Shown here in pieces: positions 48,877 through 61,164 of a stretch of DNA of 64,000 nt. Position 1 is the first letter of the stretch, and every line of letters starts with the position of its first letter. The stretch covers positions 106,524,296 through 106,588,295 of the forward strand of contig NC_081412.1 of NCBI RefSeq assembly GCF_030272615.1, written 5' to 3'. Source of the DNA: Cryptomeria japonica (taxonomy: Eukaryota; Streptophyta; Pinopsida; Cupressales; Cupressaceae). The position numbers and the translations under genes were made by a program. Under the pieces are notes generated by a model. It was not told the origin of the DNA, searched no databases, and saw only the letters and a list, made by a program, of their open reading frames with translations.

Positions 48877-51280
48877 CTAGACCCCTAAAATCTCAAAATT
48901 TCTAACATTTTTTTCACAGATTCACACCCAAACCACAGTTTAGCACATTTTACAGTTTTTCCAATGCATATAACAGTTATTTTAGAAAAGTTAACCTCTG
49001 TTTCAACACATATGGCCAATTTTGTGGCGCATACAACAAATATTTTAGCGCATATGTGACTTCTTTTAGTGTATTTGATCAATTATGTCACGCATATAGT
49101 AGTTCTTTTAGCGCATATGCTAGATTATATAGTGCATTTAACATGTCTTTATCATATTTAGATTAGCGCATCTGATCTATGTTTTCGCATATATGAGACA
49201 GAGTGGCAAGTTTGTAACCAAATTTTGAATTTAGGCTTGTGTGAGCTCACCAAAGGTTTTAATTTTTCACAATTTCTTTCCTTGCAGGTTTTAATAGTTT
49301 CTTGCAGGTTGGAGGAGTTAGAATTAGGATTTTTTATTTCTTTCTATCTTTTTGAAGTTGGATAAAAAGAACTCATTTTTCCTTTGGATTAAAAAGAACC
49401 TCATCTTTCTTTTGGTCTTAAAATCAACTACATTTTCCTTTGGGCTTAAAAAGAATCTCATTGCAAGGTAAAAAAGAACAACAAATCAAACACTTTGCTT
49501 TCTTGCAAGATTAGGGGAAAACACCTCATTTTGGTGCTTAAAAAGGACAAACAAATTTTCAATTTTCTTACAAAAAGGTAAAAAGAACAATCCACATTTT
49601 CTTCCAAGATTAAAAAGAACAATTAATTTGTCCCTTTTTGCAAAGCGGTTTACCTTCAAGCAACGTGCTTTCATTTCATTGATCAGGATTTTCATTTCAT
49701 AGTTAGAAATAAAATATCCATGTGGGACTAAAATAAACACCATGCTTGTTGGAGTAACATCTCCAAATAGAGGATAGATCACATTGCTATGAAAGGGTAA
49801 AAAGAAAACTTATATTCCATGTCTCGAAAGTGGTAGGTATATGATCTCCCCTTAATTGGCTGACCAAAATGCCAAACCCACTCCTTTTCATGCTTTCTTT
49901 ACTTTCAAGCAAATTAAATCCTTTAGAGGGATTTTCTTCCTGAAGCCTTGAGGGGGCTAGTGAGAAGAGAATGACCCAAGTAGGAAATGGCTTTATCACC
50001 AAGTTTACCAACCCACTATAATCAAATGCAGAGGCTGATGAAAATCCCTTCCAACGGAAGTGTTTATTTGATAGCCTTCCCCTAGTATCTTTGTGATGTG
50101 AAAAGACTTTGTTATAAAGGTTGGGAAGCCTCTTAATTGAGTTTATCATTTGTTGCGTCGAACAGAATCCTTATTATGAACCATAGAATTAGAAGCTTTG
50201 AGCCGAGTCAGTTGCCATACATTGGCAATATTATAGTGCAAGGGTGGGGAAGAATCCACCCCCAAGATTACTCACCATATATCTCCCAAGATAACTACCC
50301 AATTGTGAATTAATTCACTTTGGGTTAATTTCTAGAAAAGGGCAAAAAAAATGGATGCCCTCTAGGGGGTGACAAGGTTGTTTGAGCTGACGGAGTATCA
50401 ATACTAGTGGGTTATGATATTGTCAAGGACCTTTGAATAAAAAGTCTACTTGGTGTGTCTTATTTGTATCCAAACTAGTGAAAACATCGAGGATTTGAAC
50501 ACATCCTCAAAATAACATACACTCAATGTTTAGCATTAGGATGACCATTGTCTTCATGTGTGCTATGTATTTTTGTCATAAATTATAAAATATCTTGCAA
50601 AAATATCGAACAATCAAGCTCAAAAATAAGTTCGACACAAAGAGATCATAAGTGAAAGAAATTTTCAAATTCAACCAAGAACCTTTGGAAGTGGTTATCA
50701 ACATTTCAACTATCTTTAGGCAATATTTCCATCCAACCAATTTAGAGGAGTATCAAAACCAAGTGATCAAGAGTTCATCATCCAACTATCTCAACAAACA
50801 ATACGTAGCTAGGTATTCAAGTTAGTCAAATCAAGTTTCCATATGGGGAGACTTTATCCATATCATTTGACGCACTTTGTCATAGGGGCCTATCAAACAA
50901 ACCCTCTAATCGACTTAGTAAGCTTGAGTATTCGAAACGAAGTATCCATATCAACCATCAACATCAACACTCTTAGACCATTTGTATGACCACTCCTCAT
51001 ATTTTGAGAAGAAGAAGTCTTCATCAAAAGATTATGTTGAAGAAGAGACAACCTAGTCCTAGGGCACTTATCAAGAGGAGAAAGTTTATCTACATCAACC
51101 ATCAACTCTTTGCATCACAATGCATTTTCTTGCGTCATATGCAATTGTACCTTCAAGGAAAATTTAATGAGTTTGACAAAGAACCTTTGAGAAGTAGGGC
51201 TTACATTCAAAAAGCAGCATTCATAAACACCTTAACGATGGGGGAAAGATCAATCCTACCTTATTTCTAAGAAATTGCAT
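48877..51280 (+). other. Leader of gypsy element A
   Basis: No gag domain is seen before about 51280. 48950-49200 repeats TTTTAGCGCATATG-like words about every 25-35 bases. 49330-49640 repeats TTAAAAAGAAC with CATTTTCCTTTGG. Long repeat-bearing leaders are known in Tat-lineage elements. Minus-strand frames (for example 49787-50149) look accidental. Confidence 0.5.
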
Positions 51281-53395
51281 CACTTACAACAAGGCTCGGC
51301 CTGAGCCACCAACTCCACCAAGAACCCCGTTAGAAGAGGAGGAATTCAGTACTATAGAAATATATTGATTCTTGCTAGCACTCAATCTCGAAAAGGCAAA
51401 GAATTGGATCCCCAACCAGAATCTAGCATGAGTCATAGGTAATCTAACCATTTTTATGAATACACAAATATGGAAGAAGAGGATATCACTGAGGGACTCG
51501 TCCAACAATGCCAACAAAGCGTCGCCTTCCAAAAGCTCATGGAAAGACTTATATAAATGGACAAACAAAAGTACCTCCTCATGTTAAATAGCAAAGGAGT
51601 CAGGTTGCCTGAGGATTTTGACATAGAAAATTCAAGGAATGAAAGAATCTCAAGAACAAGGTCAAGGACCTACACCTATAATACTCTGAATCAAGAGCAT
51701 TTGAGAGGAGAGAACACACATGATCAAGACAACACCCACAACTGAGATGATACCCATAATTATGACAATGTTAGTGAACAAGGGGAGGCCGTCATCGAAG
51801 GTCCAATGAAGAAAATATTCCCTTAGCTAACATTATGCAACAACTTCAAGCACTCTAACGACAAATGCAAGATATGCAACAAGGTTCTATGATGAGGTAT
51901 TATTTGGAGGATATTTGTCCTTAAGCTTTTGATAGGAGGCTAAACATGATACCTTTCCCACTAAATTCAAATATACCAAAGTATGATAAATACAATGGTA
52001 AGAGTGATCCACGTGATCACATTAGGGAAGTATGAACTATGAGCTTGGAGTTTGCTCATAATGATACATAGATGGTGAGGTTATTCCCAAGAAGTTTCAA
52101 ACAATGGACTGGTTGTCAAAACTCACACCTCCCATCAAATTATTTGATGAGTTAGTGAATAAATTCATCAGACAATACTCCTACAATATATAACATGAGG
52201 TTACCATGCTTGACATATGCAATATGAAGCAAAAGAACAATGAAACATTCATGTTATTCTTACAATGATGGAGACGTATTGTTTCAAGGTACCCATGAGA
52301 TGTACCTGAAAAGGAAAAGATGGAAATCTTCATGACAATTTTAACAATGAAATGAGTTATCAACTCAAACTACAATTTCTACCTACTTTTACAAAATTGA
52401 TAGAGAATGGTATCCAAGTAGAGGAAGCTTCAATCAAAAAGGGGACCTTAAAATTCTGTAAGGAAGGTGTTAGTTCATCAACCAATAACACCTATAGCAA
52501 TCAATATAATAACAACAACTCAAACAAGTCCATATTTTGGACTAGAAACAAAAATGTTTTCAATTATGGTATAGTCGATGCCAACAATGTAAAGTCTAAA
52601 CAACCATTGTTGACTTTATCAGGTAACACACCACCCAACAATGATCAAAGAAGTGTCAATCAAGGTACCAACAATTATCAACACACTCCCAACCAAGGAA
52701 ACAAAAACAATAAAACAACCAAGGAAACAATAAATGTCGAGGGAATAACAATAACAATTAAGGGATCAACAATAACCAAGGGGATAATGCTGACACTCTA
52801 CCTCCCCCATATTGAAAAACATATACACCATTGGGACAAACCTTGGAATCTGCATTTTGAATACTATTGGCAAACAAGATTATCACATTGTGAGTCATAA
52901 GAAAATTTGAACCCCAAGTCAAACCACAATGGTGGAATGACTCGCATTATTGTGATTATCATCAAAACAAGGGGCATAGAACAAATGATTACATGAGGTT
53001 GAAAAACCTAGTTCAAGATATGATAGATAAGGGAGACATAATGGTCGACAGTCATAAAACCAATGGTGATCATGAGGCTTTCAAAAATCCTCTTCCTAAT
53101 TACAAAAAGGGAGGAGCATCAACGTCAAACAACAACAAAGGAGCTCGCATCAATCACATATATGAAAACATCATAAATCATATATCGGCATGTGACAATC
53201 AAGTAAATGTCATAAAGATCAAAGATAAACAAGAACATGCATCAGTAAATGTGACAACGAGGACTCGGAAATATGTCTTGAAGGGGGACACATCTAAAGA
53301 AAAAAATATCCCCAAGACTCAATATAACTTGGTCGATCAACTACAAAGGACACTCGCTCAGATACCAATACTTGAATTCCTTTAACTCTCACCAA
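51281..53395 (+). pseudogene. Gypsy element A gag (broken)
   Basis: It opens with KARPEPPTPPRTPLEEEEF. The retrotransposon gag domain follows: PKYDKYNGKSDPRDHIREV, MDWLSKLTPPIKLFDELVNK, FIRQYSYN, NNETFMLFLQ and YQLKLQFLPTFTKLIENGIQ (open from 52352). An Asn/Gln-rich linker leads to CDYHQNKGHRTNDYMRLKNL and VQDMIDKGDIMVD, a degenerate knuckle typical of Tat gag. Frameshifts and stops occur near 51710-51840, 52030-52180 and 52900. Gag would form the virus-like particle. Confidence 0.8.
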
Positions 53396-53409
53396 AGCAT
53401 AAGGATATC

Positions 53410-53942
53410 TTGGAGCAAGCTCTCTTAGAAACAATAGTTTTGAACAATTTGGATATCAATCTGTTCCAAGCCATGGTGGCACATATGACAATACCACATA
53501 ACATATCTTTCTCAGAACATGATGACGTCTCCTTGAGTCATCCACACAACACCCTGCTCCATATAGAAGTCCTATTCGACAAACATCAGGTGAAAAGAGT
53601 GTTAATAGAAAGAGGATTTGGTCTCAATATATGTACCTTGAAGCTTATGCATGCATTGGGATTCTTCGAGAAAGAAATTGATCCTAAAAAAAGATCACTA
53701 TCAATGCCTATGATGATGAAGAAAGGTCATCCAAAGGAACAGTGATACTACCCATTCGGGTAGGACCTATGCAAATAGACACAATGTGCCAAGTCTTAGA
53801 CATAGACTTGATATGCAACATATTCTTGGGTCATCCTTGGATCTATGAAATGAAATCGGTACCTTCCACTTACCATCAATGTCTCAAATTCCCCTACAAC
53901 AGACAAGAGATTTCAAAATCAGCAGACACTAACCACTTTTAG
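53410..53942 (+). pseudogene. Gypsy element A aspartic protease (broken)
   Basis: VKRVLIERGFGLNICTLKLM occupies the active-site region, where Tat and Ogre proteases usually have Asp before the small residues. Here Glu-Arg-Gly replaces it. After a frameshift near 53742 come LPIRVGPMQIDTMCQVLDID, LICNIFLGHPWIYEMKSVPS and TYHQCLKFP, the conserved C-terminal half. Confidence 0.8.
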
Positions 53943-53954
53943 TACTATAACATT

Positions 53955-55770
53955 GTGGGGGCAACTCAAAATGTGTTGGTTCCACACAACAAGGAGGCCC
54001 AAGATTCCTCATCATCCAACAATCAAGAAAAACTCAAGTCGTCATCCATAGACTTTGAGAAAAATATGAAGATAAAGGACCAAGGTATAGGGGAATACTC
54101 TTTTGAATTGATATATCTATCAAAATTGCCAACCTCGTCAAAAAATCACAGACAACCTTCCACATCAACACATCAAGAAGCATAACCCATCAAGAATTTT
54201 GATGGTAAACTTATCCAAATCAGAACGCTTGCAAAAGAATCAAAATACAAGGACATCCTCAGCTGGCTATACAAGGGTGAGGAAGAAATAAGAGTTGCTT
54301 CCCTAGAAGTGGTCATTCGCACATAACAGTATGGAAATGGGTTCAGAATCATGCAACAAATGTGATACAAAGGAAAATGACCTATTGGAAAGCGTCAAGA
54401 GGGAATCCTAGAACCCATACAACCCCATTCACAACTTGCAAAAGACAAATTGGGACTTGGGTATGGGTAGCATGTTCAACTTGTGCAAAAGTGAGATCAC
54501 CATCAAAAGCCCCGATGGAGAGAAAAGGTAACACAAAATGAATAATCCTGGCAAGAGGTGCTACACCAAGGAGTTGAAAAGACAAGAAAATAACAAGAGT
54601 GTGAAGAAAATAAGAAGCAACAAGAATAACTCATTATCCAAAGAGAGAAGGCTTTTTATAAAAAAGTTCATCATGTACAAGCACCTGAACAAACTGAATT
54701 CGAGCCACAACCTGAGAAGATTTCTACTCAAAGAAGGGAAATTGTGTATGAGAAAAACCAAAGAGAACAAACAAGCACAGATCCTAAAACAACACAAGCC
54801 ACCCAACTTATATCGATTATTAGTGAACTCTTTTTGCCATACAACAATCCTATCTAATTGAGTGGGGTAACCTTGGATAATGATTCTGAAATAGATTCCA
54901 ATGAGTATGAATGGGACACTTTTTTAAGATATCACTCAGTATATTGAGGTGGATACAATCCACACCTATACACCCATTCCTTATGATGGACAAGGCTCAA
55001 GATCTAGATCATTTGAATTCGGACAACAACATATCTATGAGGCTAGCGAGAATGAGCAGCTTCAATACAAAAGACGCAATATCGACGAGAGTACCATCGA
55101 AAACATTAAGACTATTATAAACCTCATCCATGCTGCAGACAACTATGACAATATCTCTATCATGGCTCTTATAGTGGCAACCCTTAACCTGCCAAATGAC
55201 TCCCTACCTCTCATATATCTTGATCTTATAGATTGGGAAGAACCTAAGCACAGTGATATACCAATATTCCAAAATGATGAGGCCATTGTTCAATACCTTT
55301 GCTTAGTCAACCCTGAAACATGCTCCACCAGTGAACCACATAACAATATCTGCAATCAAGGGATTGCTAAGTCTCTCAGTCGCAAAATGAACAAAATAAA
55401 AAATCGATCTAATGGTGAAAACCATCTAATGGCAGTATTAGATCACAAAAAAGTAAAAACAAAGGACATATTTGATGATGAAAACCTTTTTTAGGCACCT
55501 AAAGATGAGAGACTTGACACTCTTCCTGAACATTACAAGAGAGATCACCCATCTTCATTGAGCCAACTCAATCAATAAATATTGGCACTGAAGTAGCAAC
55601 AAGAACCATACATCTGACGGAATCACTAACAAAAAAGGAAAAACCTAACTTTGTCAAATTCTTCAAGGAGAAGCAACTCAACTTTGCTTGGTCTTATGCA
55701 AACATGTCAGGGGTAGATCCAAATCTCATCATGCATCAGTTGTCCATCACTCCTGGAGCTAAACCTATCA
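53955..55770 (+). pseudogene. Gypsy element A, protease-RT linker
   Basis: IRTLAKESKYKDILSWLYKG near 54220 and the 181-residue frame at 54949-55494 (YTPIPYDGQGSRSRSFEFGQ, YDNISIMALIVATLNLPNDS) match the long linker seen in Tat and Ogre pol. KPNFVKFFKEKQLNFAWSYA near 55650 leads into the RT. No catalytic motif is expected. Confidence 0.65.
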
Positions 55771-55779
55771 AATAGAAAT

Positions 55780-56460
55780 TAAGGAAGATGAACCCACATG
55801 TCACCATATTGGTCAAAGCAGAGCTGAAGAAGTTACTTGATGTAGGATTCATCCAACCCATTGATTATGTGGAATGGATTTCTAACATTGTGCTAGTCTC
55901 TAAACCAGATAAAAGCATTAGGATTTGTATAAACTTCGGGGATCTCAACAAGGCTTGTCTGAAGGATGACTTTCCTTTACCAAGCATCAACACCATTATT
56001 GATCTAATAGAAGAACATGCTATGTTATCCCTCATTAATGGTTTTTTTGGCTACAACCAAATCAAGATAGCTCCAGGAGAGAAGGATAAAACAACCTTCA
56101 CATGTCCATGGGATACATACTATTGGAACGTCATGCCTTTTGGCTTGAAAAATTATAGTGCAACCTATCAGAGATAAATGACAACAATCTTCCATGACAT
56201 GATGCATACTTTTATGGAGGATTATGTGGATGACTTTCTAGCCAAATCATTCACAAGAGAAAAACACCTAAACATTCTTGATAAAATCTTTCAATGGATA
56301 GAGAAATTCAATGTCAAATTGAACCCTAAAAAGTTTGTTTTCAGGTTCACATCTGGAAAACTCTATGGCTACATTGTATCAGAAAAAGGCATCAAGGTGC
56401 ATCCAACAAAAGTTTGGGATATCATGGAAATGATACCTCGAAGGAACATTAGCTAGCTAT
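55780..56460 (+). pseudogene. Gypsy element A reverse transcriptase (broken)
   Basis: MNPHVTILVKAELKKLLDVG, IVLVSKPDKSIRICINFGDL, LSLINGFFGYNQIKIAPGEK (catalytic Asp of MDGFSGYNQI replaced by Asn) and YWNVMPFGLKNYSATYQR. A TAA follows, then in the same frame MTTIFHDMMHTFMEDYVDDF (YVDD active site). The sequence after AKSFTREKHLNILDKIF continues to FTSGKLYGYIVSEKGIKVHP. Confidence 0.88.
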
Positions 56461-56554
56461 GATCTCTTCAAGGCAGGGTACAATCTATCAAAGATTCATT
56501 CCTCAATTGGCAGACAAATGTCTCCCATTCAACCATCTACTTCATAAAAATGTA

Positions 56555-57080
56555 CCTTTTAGATGGGAAAACAAGTGTGCAGAATGATTCCATCAATTGA
56601 AGAAATATCTCATCAATCCACCTATTTTAGTACCACCAATAGCGGGAAATCCACTCATCCTCTACATATTAGCAACAAAAGTATCACTGAGGGCATTACT
56701 AGCACAAGAGGACTCAACAGGAAAGGAAAGAGCCATCTATTACATTAGTAGGACATTGAATGGCTATGAACTCAATTACACTTTCATTGAAAAAGCTTGC
56801 TTAGTTTTAGTGTTTGCTTCCCAAAAGATGTGACACTATATGTTAGCTCATACTATCAAGCTAGTGGCAAAGATCGACCCACTAAAACATCTACTCAGCA
56901 AAGCTGCTCTCACAGGGAGGTTAGAAAATGGGTCATGATCCTAAGCAAGTTCGACATTCAGTATGCAGAACATAGGGCTATCAAAGGAAAAGCAATAGTA
57001 GATCAATTGGCAGAAGCACCTCTACCAGACAAACACCCACTACAGGTGGAATTTCCAAATACGGATGTGCTCACTGTTGC
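56555..57080 (+). pseudogene. Gypsy element A first RNase H and linker
   Basis: YLINPPILVPPIAGNPLILY, ILATKVSLRALLAQEDSTGK and AIYYISRTLNGYELNYTFIE match the RNase H joined to RT in gypsy elements. The later frame has LSKFDIQYAEHRAIKGKAIV and DQLAEAPLPDKHPLQ, the typical linker to the second RNase H. Confidence 0.85.
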
Positions 57081-57087
57081 GCCAAAG

Positions 57088-57389
57088 TAATGGACCCTAT
57101 ACTTTGATGGATCTTATACACAACATGGATCAAGTGTCGGCATCTTGTTCATCACTCCAGAAGGACACACAATTTCACAATCCTATGGATTGATGTTCTC
57201 GTGCACCAATAATATTGTCGAGTATGAAGCTTTAGTGACAAGTATCAAAGTAGCCATGGAATGGAAAATCATAGAATTGAAAGTCTATGGGGCTCTCAAT
57301 TAGTTATCAACCAGATCAATGATGACTATCAGATGAAATATGATAAGTTGATACCATACAAACGCATGGTAGATGATTTTAAGACATAG
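57088..57389 (+). pseudogene. Gypsy element A second (archaeal-type) RNase H, truncated
   Basis: WTLYFDGSYTQHGSSVGILF, ITPEGHTISQSYGLMFSCTN and NIVEYEALVTSIKVAMEWKI hold the Asp and Glu of the extra RNase H found in the Tat lineage, which marks the lineage of element A. The sequence reaches about TIR-NMISWYHTNAW and is cut at 57390 by an LTR start. Integrase is missing. Confidence 0.8.
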
Positions 57390-58046
57390 TTTAGACACCT
57401 AAAAATGTCTCATTGATCATGTATTAATTATTCCTTTAAATTGGTTAAATAATTCTTTAATTATTTAATTAAGTTAATTAATCTTATTCTTCTAATTTCA
57501 TATTTCCTCATCATCTTACTAATTCTTCTATTTTCAATTCTATCATCATTTAATTATTTAAACCATTTTTTAATGTTAATTAAATATTTATTATTTAATT
57601 AATTGTGATTTTTAATCCTCAATCTAAATAATCTTTATTATTTAAATAAATTTAATTTCAATTTCTATCTCTAATCGTCTAAATCATTAACCCGCTTTCA
57701 AATATTAATTAAATATTTATTATTTAACTAATTGTGATTTTAATCCTTTAAATCAAGAAATCTTTATTATTTAAATAAAATTCAATTTCTAAATAATTAA
57801 ATAGTTTCTTTAAATTATTTAATTAACTAATTAATTCTTCAAGTTTCAAATTCCAAATCCCCATTTCCTAATTTCGTTTAATTTAATATTTCTTCTAATT
57901 TCTTCTAAATTCTTCTAATTTCATTTATTTCTTCTAATTTCATCAAATTCAAATACATGTGCATGATTTTAAAAATCAAATTGGAAATCAAAGTCACGTT
58001 CTAAATAAATTCAGATAACAAAATGAATTTAAAATAAGTTCAATAT

Positions 58047-59433
58047 TGTCCAAGGGGTTAAGCTTAATTGGTTAAAACATTGGGTTCTCACTATGGAGAC
58101 CCAATTTCAATTCCCAATAGGGACATTTGAAGTGGAATTCTAAGTTGTGACTCTTGGCCTTCCATAGGATGGGGAGGGTCTTGGGGTCAATATAATCAAA
58201 CATAATAATAATTGAAGAGGGGAAAATAGATTTGAAGGTCAAATGATCAAAAACATAACGAAATAAACATGTAGAATGCTAAAATATCATTAAAAGACCA
58301 TTTCACCTTGCTATTTTACCTTCTCCTTCGGATTGAGCTTGATGAAGTGAAGGCGCCCCTTGATAATGCTCCACTTGATGTGCTCCTTTGATTGTTGGAT
58401 GTGGATGGCTCTCCAATGTTGTGCGCAAATGGAGTGGATTTGAAAAATGATAAGGATGAGATGATCAAGTTGCCAAGATGATTTCCTGGGCTCAAAAGGG
58501 CAGCATAAACTTACTGGATTTCAAGATGTTCAAATGAAGGGATGGAGCCATTTATTTATAGGAAGAGGAAAGAAAAATAGATGGCTAGGATGGATTCGAG
58601 ATGAAGGGCTAAGATTTACTTGTGAGCTCACACAAGCTCCAAGAGAGGGTGTGGAGACCAAGAAATATTCCTTAAAGGCATTTCATATCTCCACACTCTA
58701 CAAGGTGCATTGGAGAAATTAAAAATTCTCCCAAAAAGGATATTATGGGGATTGGAGGAATAAAAAGGAATTAAAAATTCCTTGAGAGAGGGAATACCTG
58801 GAGGAATGTATGATTTCGAAAATCTTACATTCACCTAGGAAAAGAGCATTTAAAGCTAGTGGCTAGATGAAAAGGACAAAGAGTAGACTTTGTGGCTAAT
58901 CATGCTGATAAGCCATTAATGACTCATTAGGAGGGGGATTAGAGGAAATGTTAGGTGGGATTAATATTTGTAGGAGAATTTGACTAGAAGAGAGAATGAG
59001 TGGAGGGAATAAAAAATTAGAAGAATAATGTTAAGTGAGTTTAGGGAGTTTCTAGAAGAATGAATTAAGAAGATGATTTGTAGGAATCATGTAGATTAAC
59101 TAATTAATTGAAATTAATTAGCTAAGAGGAAGATTTGTGAGGATTTGATTTTTTTAGAAGAATAAAGAAAGGGATTGATTTATTAAATAAACCAATCATA
59201 TGCTATAGTGACAATATTAATTATATTTAATTAATATTGAGAGGAATTTTGAATTAACATAATTAATTAATTAATTATGCGAGGAATTAAAAATAACTAA
59301 AATAATTATTTTTAAGTGTCTACAATAATAATAATTCAAAGATATGTAATGGGGATGAGGCCCCCTACTGTGTCCCCGCTGTTCATAGCTCCAGTCAAAA
59401 GCTATTCAGGTTTCGGCCAATTACTGATCAAAA
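58047..59433 (+). mobile_element. tRNA-derived SINE split by a solo LTR
   Basis: The 5' part (58047-58212) starts GTCCAAGGGGTTAAGCTTAA and has TTTCAATTCCC and TTGTGACTCTTGGCCTTCC. The 3' part (59325-59433) has GGCCCCCTACTGTGTCCCCG and ends in an A-run. TCAATATT on both sides (58039 and 59434) is the likely target duplication. Confidence 0.85.
58213..59324 (-). mobile_element. Solo LTR inside the SINE
   Basis: The 1112-bp block has TG...CA ends. Its minus-strand start is TGTAGACACTTAAAAATAAT, and it is flanked by perfect ATAAT duplications (58208-58212 and 59325-59329). The minus strand has a TATA box, TTCCTATAAATAAATGG, near 58552. The start sequence places it with the TGTAGACAC gypsy LTRs. 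The frame at 58534-58722 is not a gene. Confidence 0.88.
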
Positions 59434-60200
59434 AAAAAAAATCAATATTTGAATTAAATCTCATGCAAAGATTAAATTGAAAATCAAAGTCAGAGTTCAA
59501 GCACATGCTAAATTAATTAATTCAATTAACTAATTAATTAAATCATTATCTTTCAATCTCTATTTCTATCTTCCACTTTGCTTTTTTCCAAAAAGCTTTC
59601 AATCAGTTAACTATTCCATCTATCTTAATTGATCTTTTCAATTAATTGATTAATTACATATTTTCTTTAATTCTCTCCAATCATTCTTTTTCTATCTTCT
59701 AGTTAGCTTTTTCTAAATAAAGTTTTCTTTGTCATCAATTAATTATCCTCCAATCATTCTTTTATCATCTATCAATCAACTTTTTTCTCAATCAATTAAC
59801 TCATTAATCTATTCAATCAATTATCTTCCACCTCCAAATCAGTAGTTCAACTATCAATCAACATACGAGCTCACCTGAGTTCCACCTCTTGATCAATTTG
59901 TTCTACCTTTCATTCAATTCTCATCCAATTATCTATAAATTGAGCATTCAATCCTCACAATTCCTTTGAATCACAAACTTTGAATCTTTGTGTCACTTCC
60001 AAGTTGTCAGCATGATATCTAAGAGCCACCATACCACAAAGAGGAGAAGAGTAATGGAAGCCATCTACAATCTTGGAATATTTTAACATGCCAACCTTCA
60101 TTCTTCAACAAAATCATTCCTACCTTAATTCAACCAACATTAAAGTCATGTAAACCTTATTTTTCTTTCAAACCGCTATATTAATCATACCAATCATATA

Positions 60201-60681
60201 TATGAGATTTTGCCAAGATCAAGAGCTCAATGAAATGTACAAAATAGAGAGACAAAATATAGGACAAGAATAAACTATATTCTCATCAATAGATAAAAAT
60301 CAATAGTTGTTCATACAATGAATATGAGCCTGCTTATATAAGCAATGAAATATAGATATGTGAACACACAAACATGACATGTGGCTCAATAAGAAACAAG
60401 GGTAGGTAGGAAATAGGTGTGGTAGGTAGGAGAAACAATAAAATATTCCACATGAGGTGGATCACCCACCGAAGGTGGAATTATCACTCCACAATAAATC
60501 GATATGATAAAGTAGTAACAAGATCAACACCATAAAAGGTAGAAATTCTCCTACACACACTATCCCAATGTGGCACAAACACCCAAGTGTCTCATGCCCA
60601 AACTACTATGAAATGCATTATCCTAAGTAAACTTAAGTAAGGTGTAATAATATCCAAGATGAATAATTACTTACACCAACA
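60201..60681 (-). mobile_element. Solo LTR, family C, second copy
   Basis: On the minus strand it starts TGTTGGTGTAAGTAATTATT and ends CAAAATCTCATA. It is flanked by ATATA and ATATC, one mismatch from a 5-bp duplication. TATA box CTTATATAAGC lies at 60333-60343. Confidence 0.83.
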
Positions 60682-60900
60682 ATATCAACCAAACATTCAA
60701 AGTACCCCATTCAACCAAAGTCCAAATAAAAATTCACATCAAACCAACATTCAAACCTCTTTAAACCAAAGTCCAAATCAAAATTCATTCAACTGAAATC
60801 AAACCTCTTTCAGGGTAAGTGCACAAAGTTGTGTCCACTTAGTGTGGAAGTTTTACACTTAGAAAAAAATGGCAAATCACACGGAGTGCATGAGAAACAA
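60682..60900. repeat. Two-copy repeat of about 60 bp and flank
   Basis: CAACCAAAGTCCAAATAAAAATTCA near 60713 recurs as AAACCAAAGTCCAAATCAAAATTCA near 60763, with ACATTCAAA and AAACCTCTTT blocks. No gene is present. Confidence 0.55.
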
Positions 60901-60903
60901 AAC

Positions 60904-61030
60904 GGGATCCCATTTCACATCGGGATCCTGAGCCAAAATTTGAAATGGGATCTCATTTAGCATCGAGATCCCGAGCCTAGATCTAAGAAATGGGATCTCA
61001 TTTTGAAAACAAAATGGGATCCCGTTTCCT
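60904..61030. repeat. 44-bp repeat with GGATCC palindromes
   Basis: GGGATCCCATTTCACATCGG, then GGGATCTCATTTAGCATCGA, then GGGATCTCATTTTG and GGGATCCCGTTTCC. About 2.5 units, each with one or two GGGATCCC-like palindromes. Confidence 0.7.
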
Positions 61031-61164
61031 TTTTTTTAATTTAATTTTTTTTTTTTTAAATTAATAAAAAATACAAGCTATATATACATGAAATATATAA
61101 TTTAATTATAAGTACATTTCTCTTTGTCTTTTTTTTCGTTTCTTATACTTTAAGTTATATTTCA

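Larger units (their letters stand above)
57390..60250 (+). mobile_element. LTR of the element B family, plus strand, with nested insertions
   Basis: It starts TTTAGACACCTAAAAATGTC and matches the element B LTR. A TATA-like CTATAAATTGAGC lies at 59932-59944. It contains the split SINE and, near its far end, the family C solo LTR (60201-60681). The exact right end is uncertain. It differs from the 5' LTR of element A, so it is more likely a separate insertion or a recombination product than the true 3' LTR of A. Confidence 0.6.

Noticed and set aside
58047-58130. tRNA gene
   Set aside because: Box-A and box-B-like motifs are present, but no cloverleaf can be drawn. The sequence recurs with A tails and target duplications, so it is a SINE.
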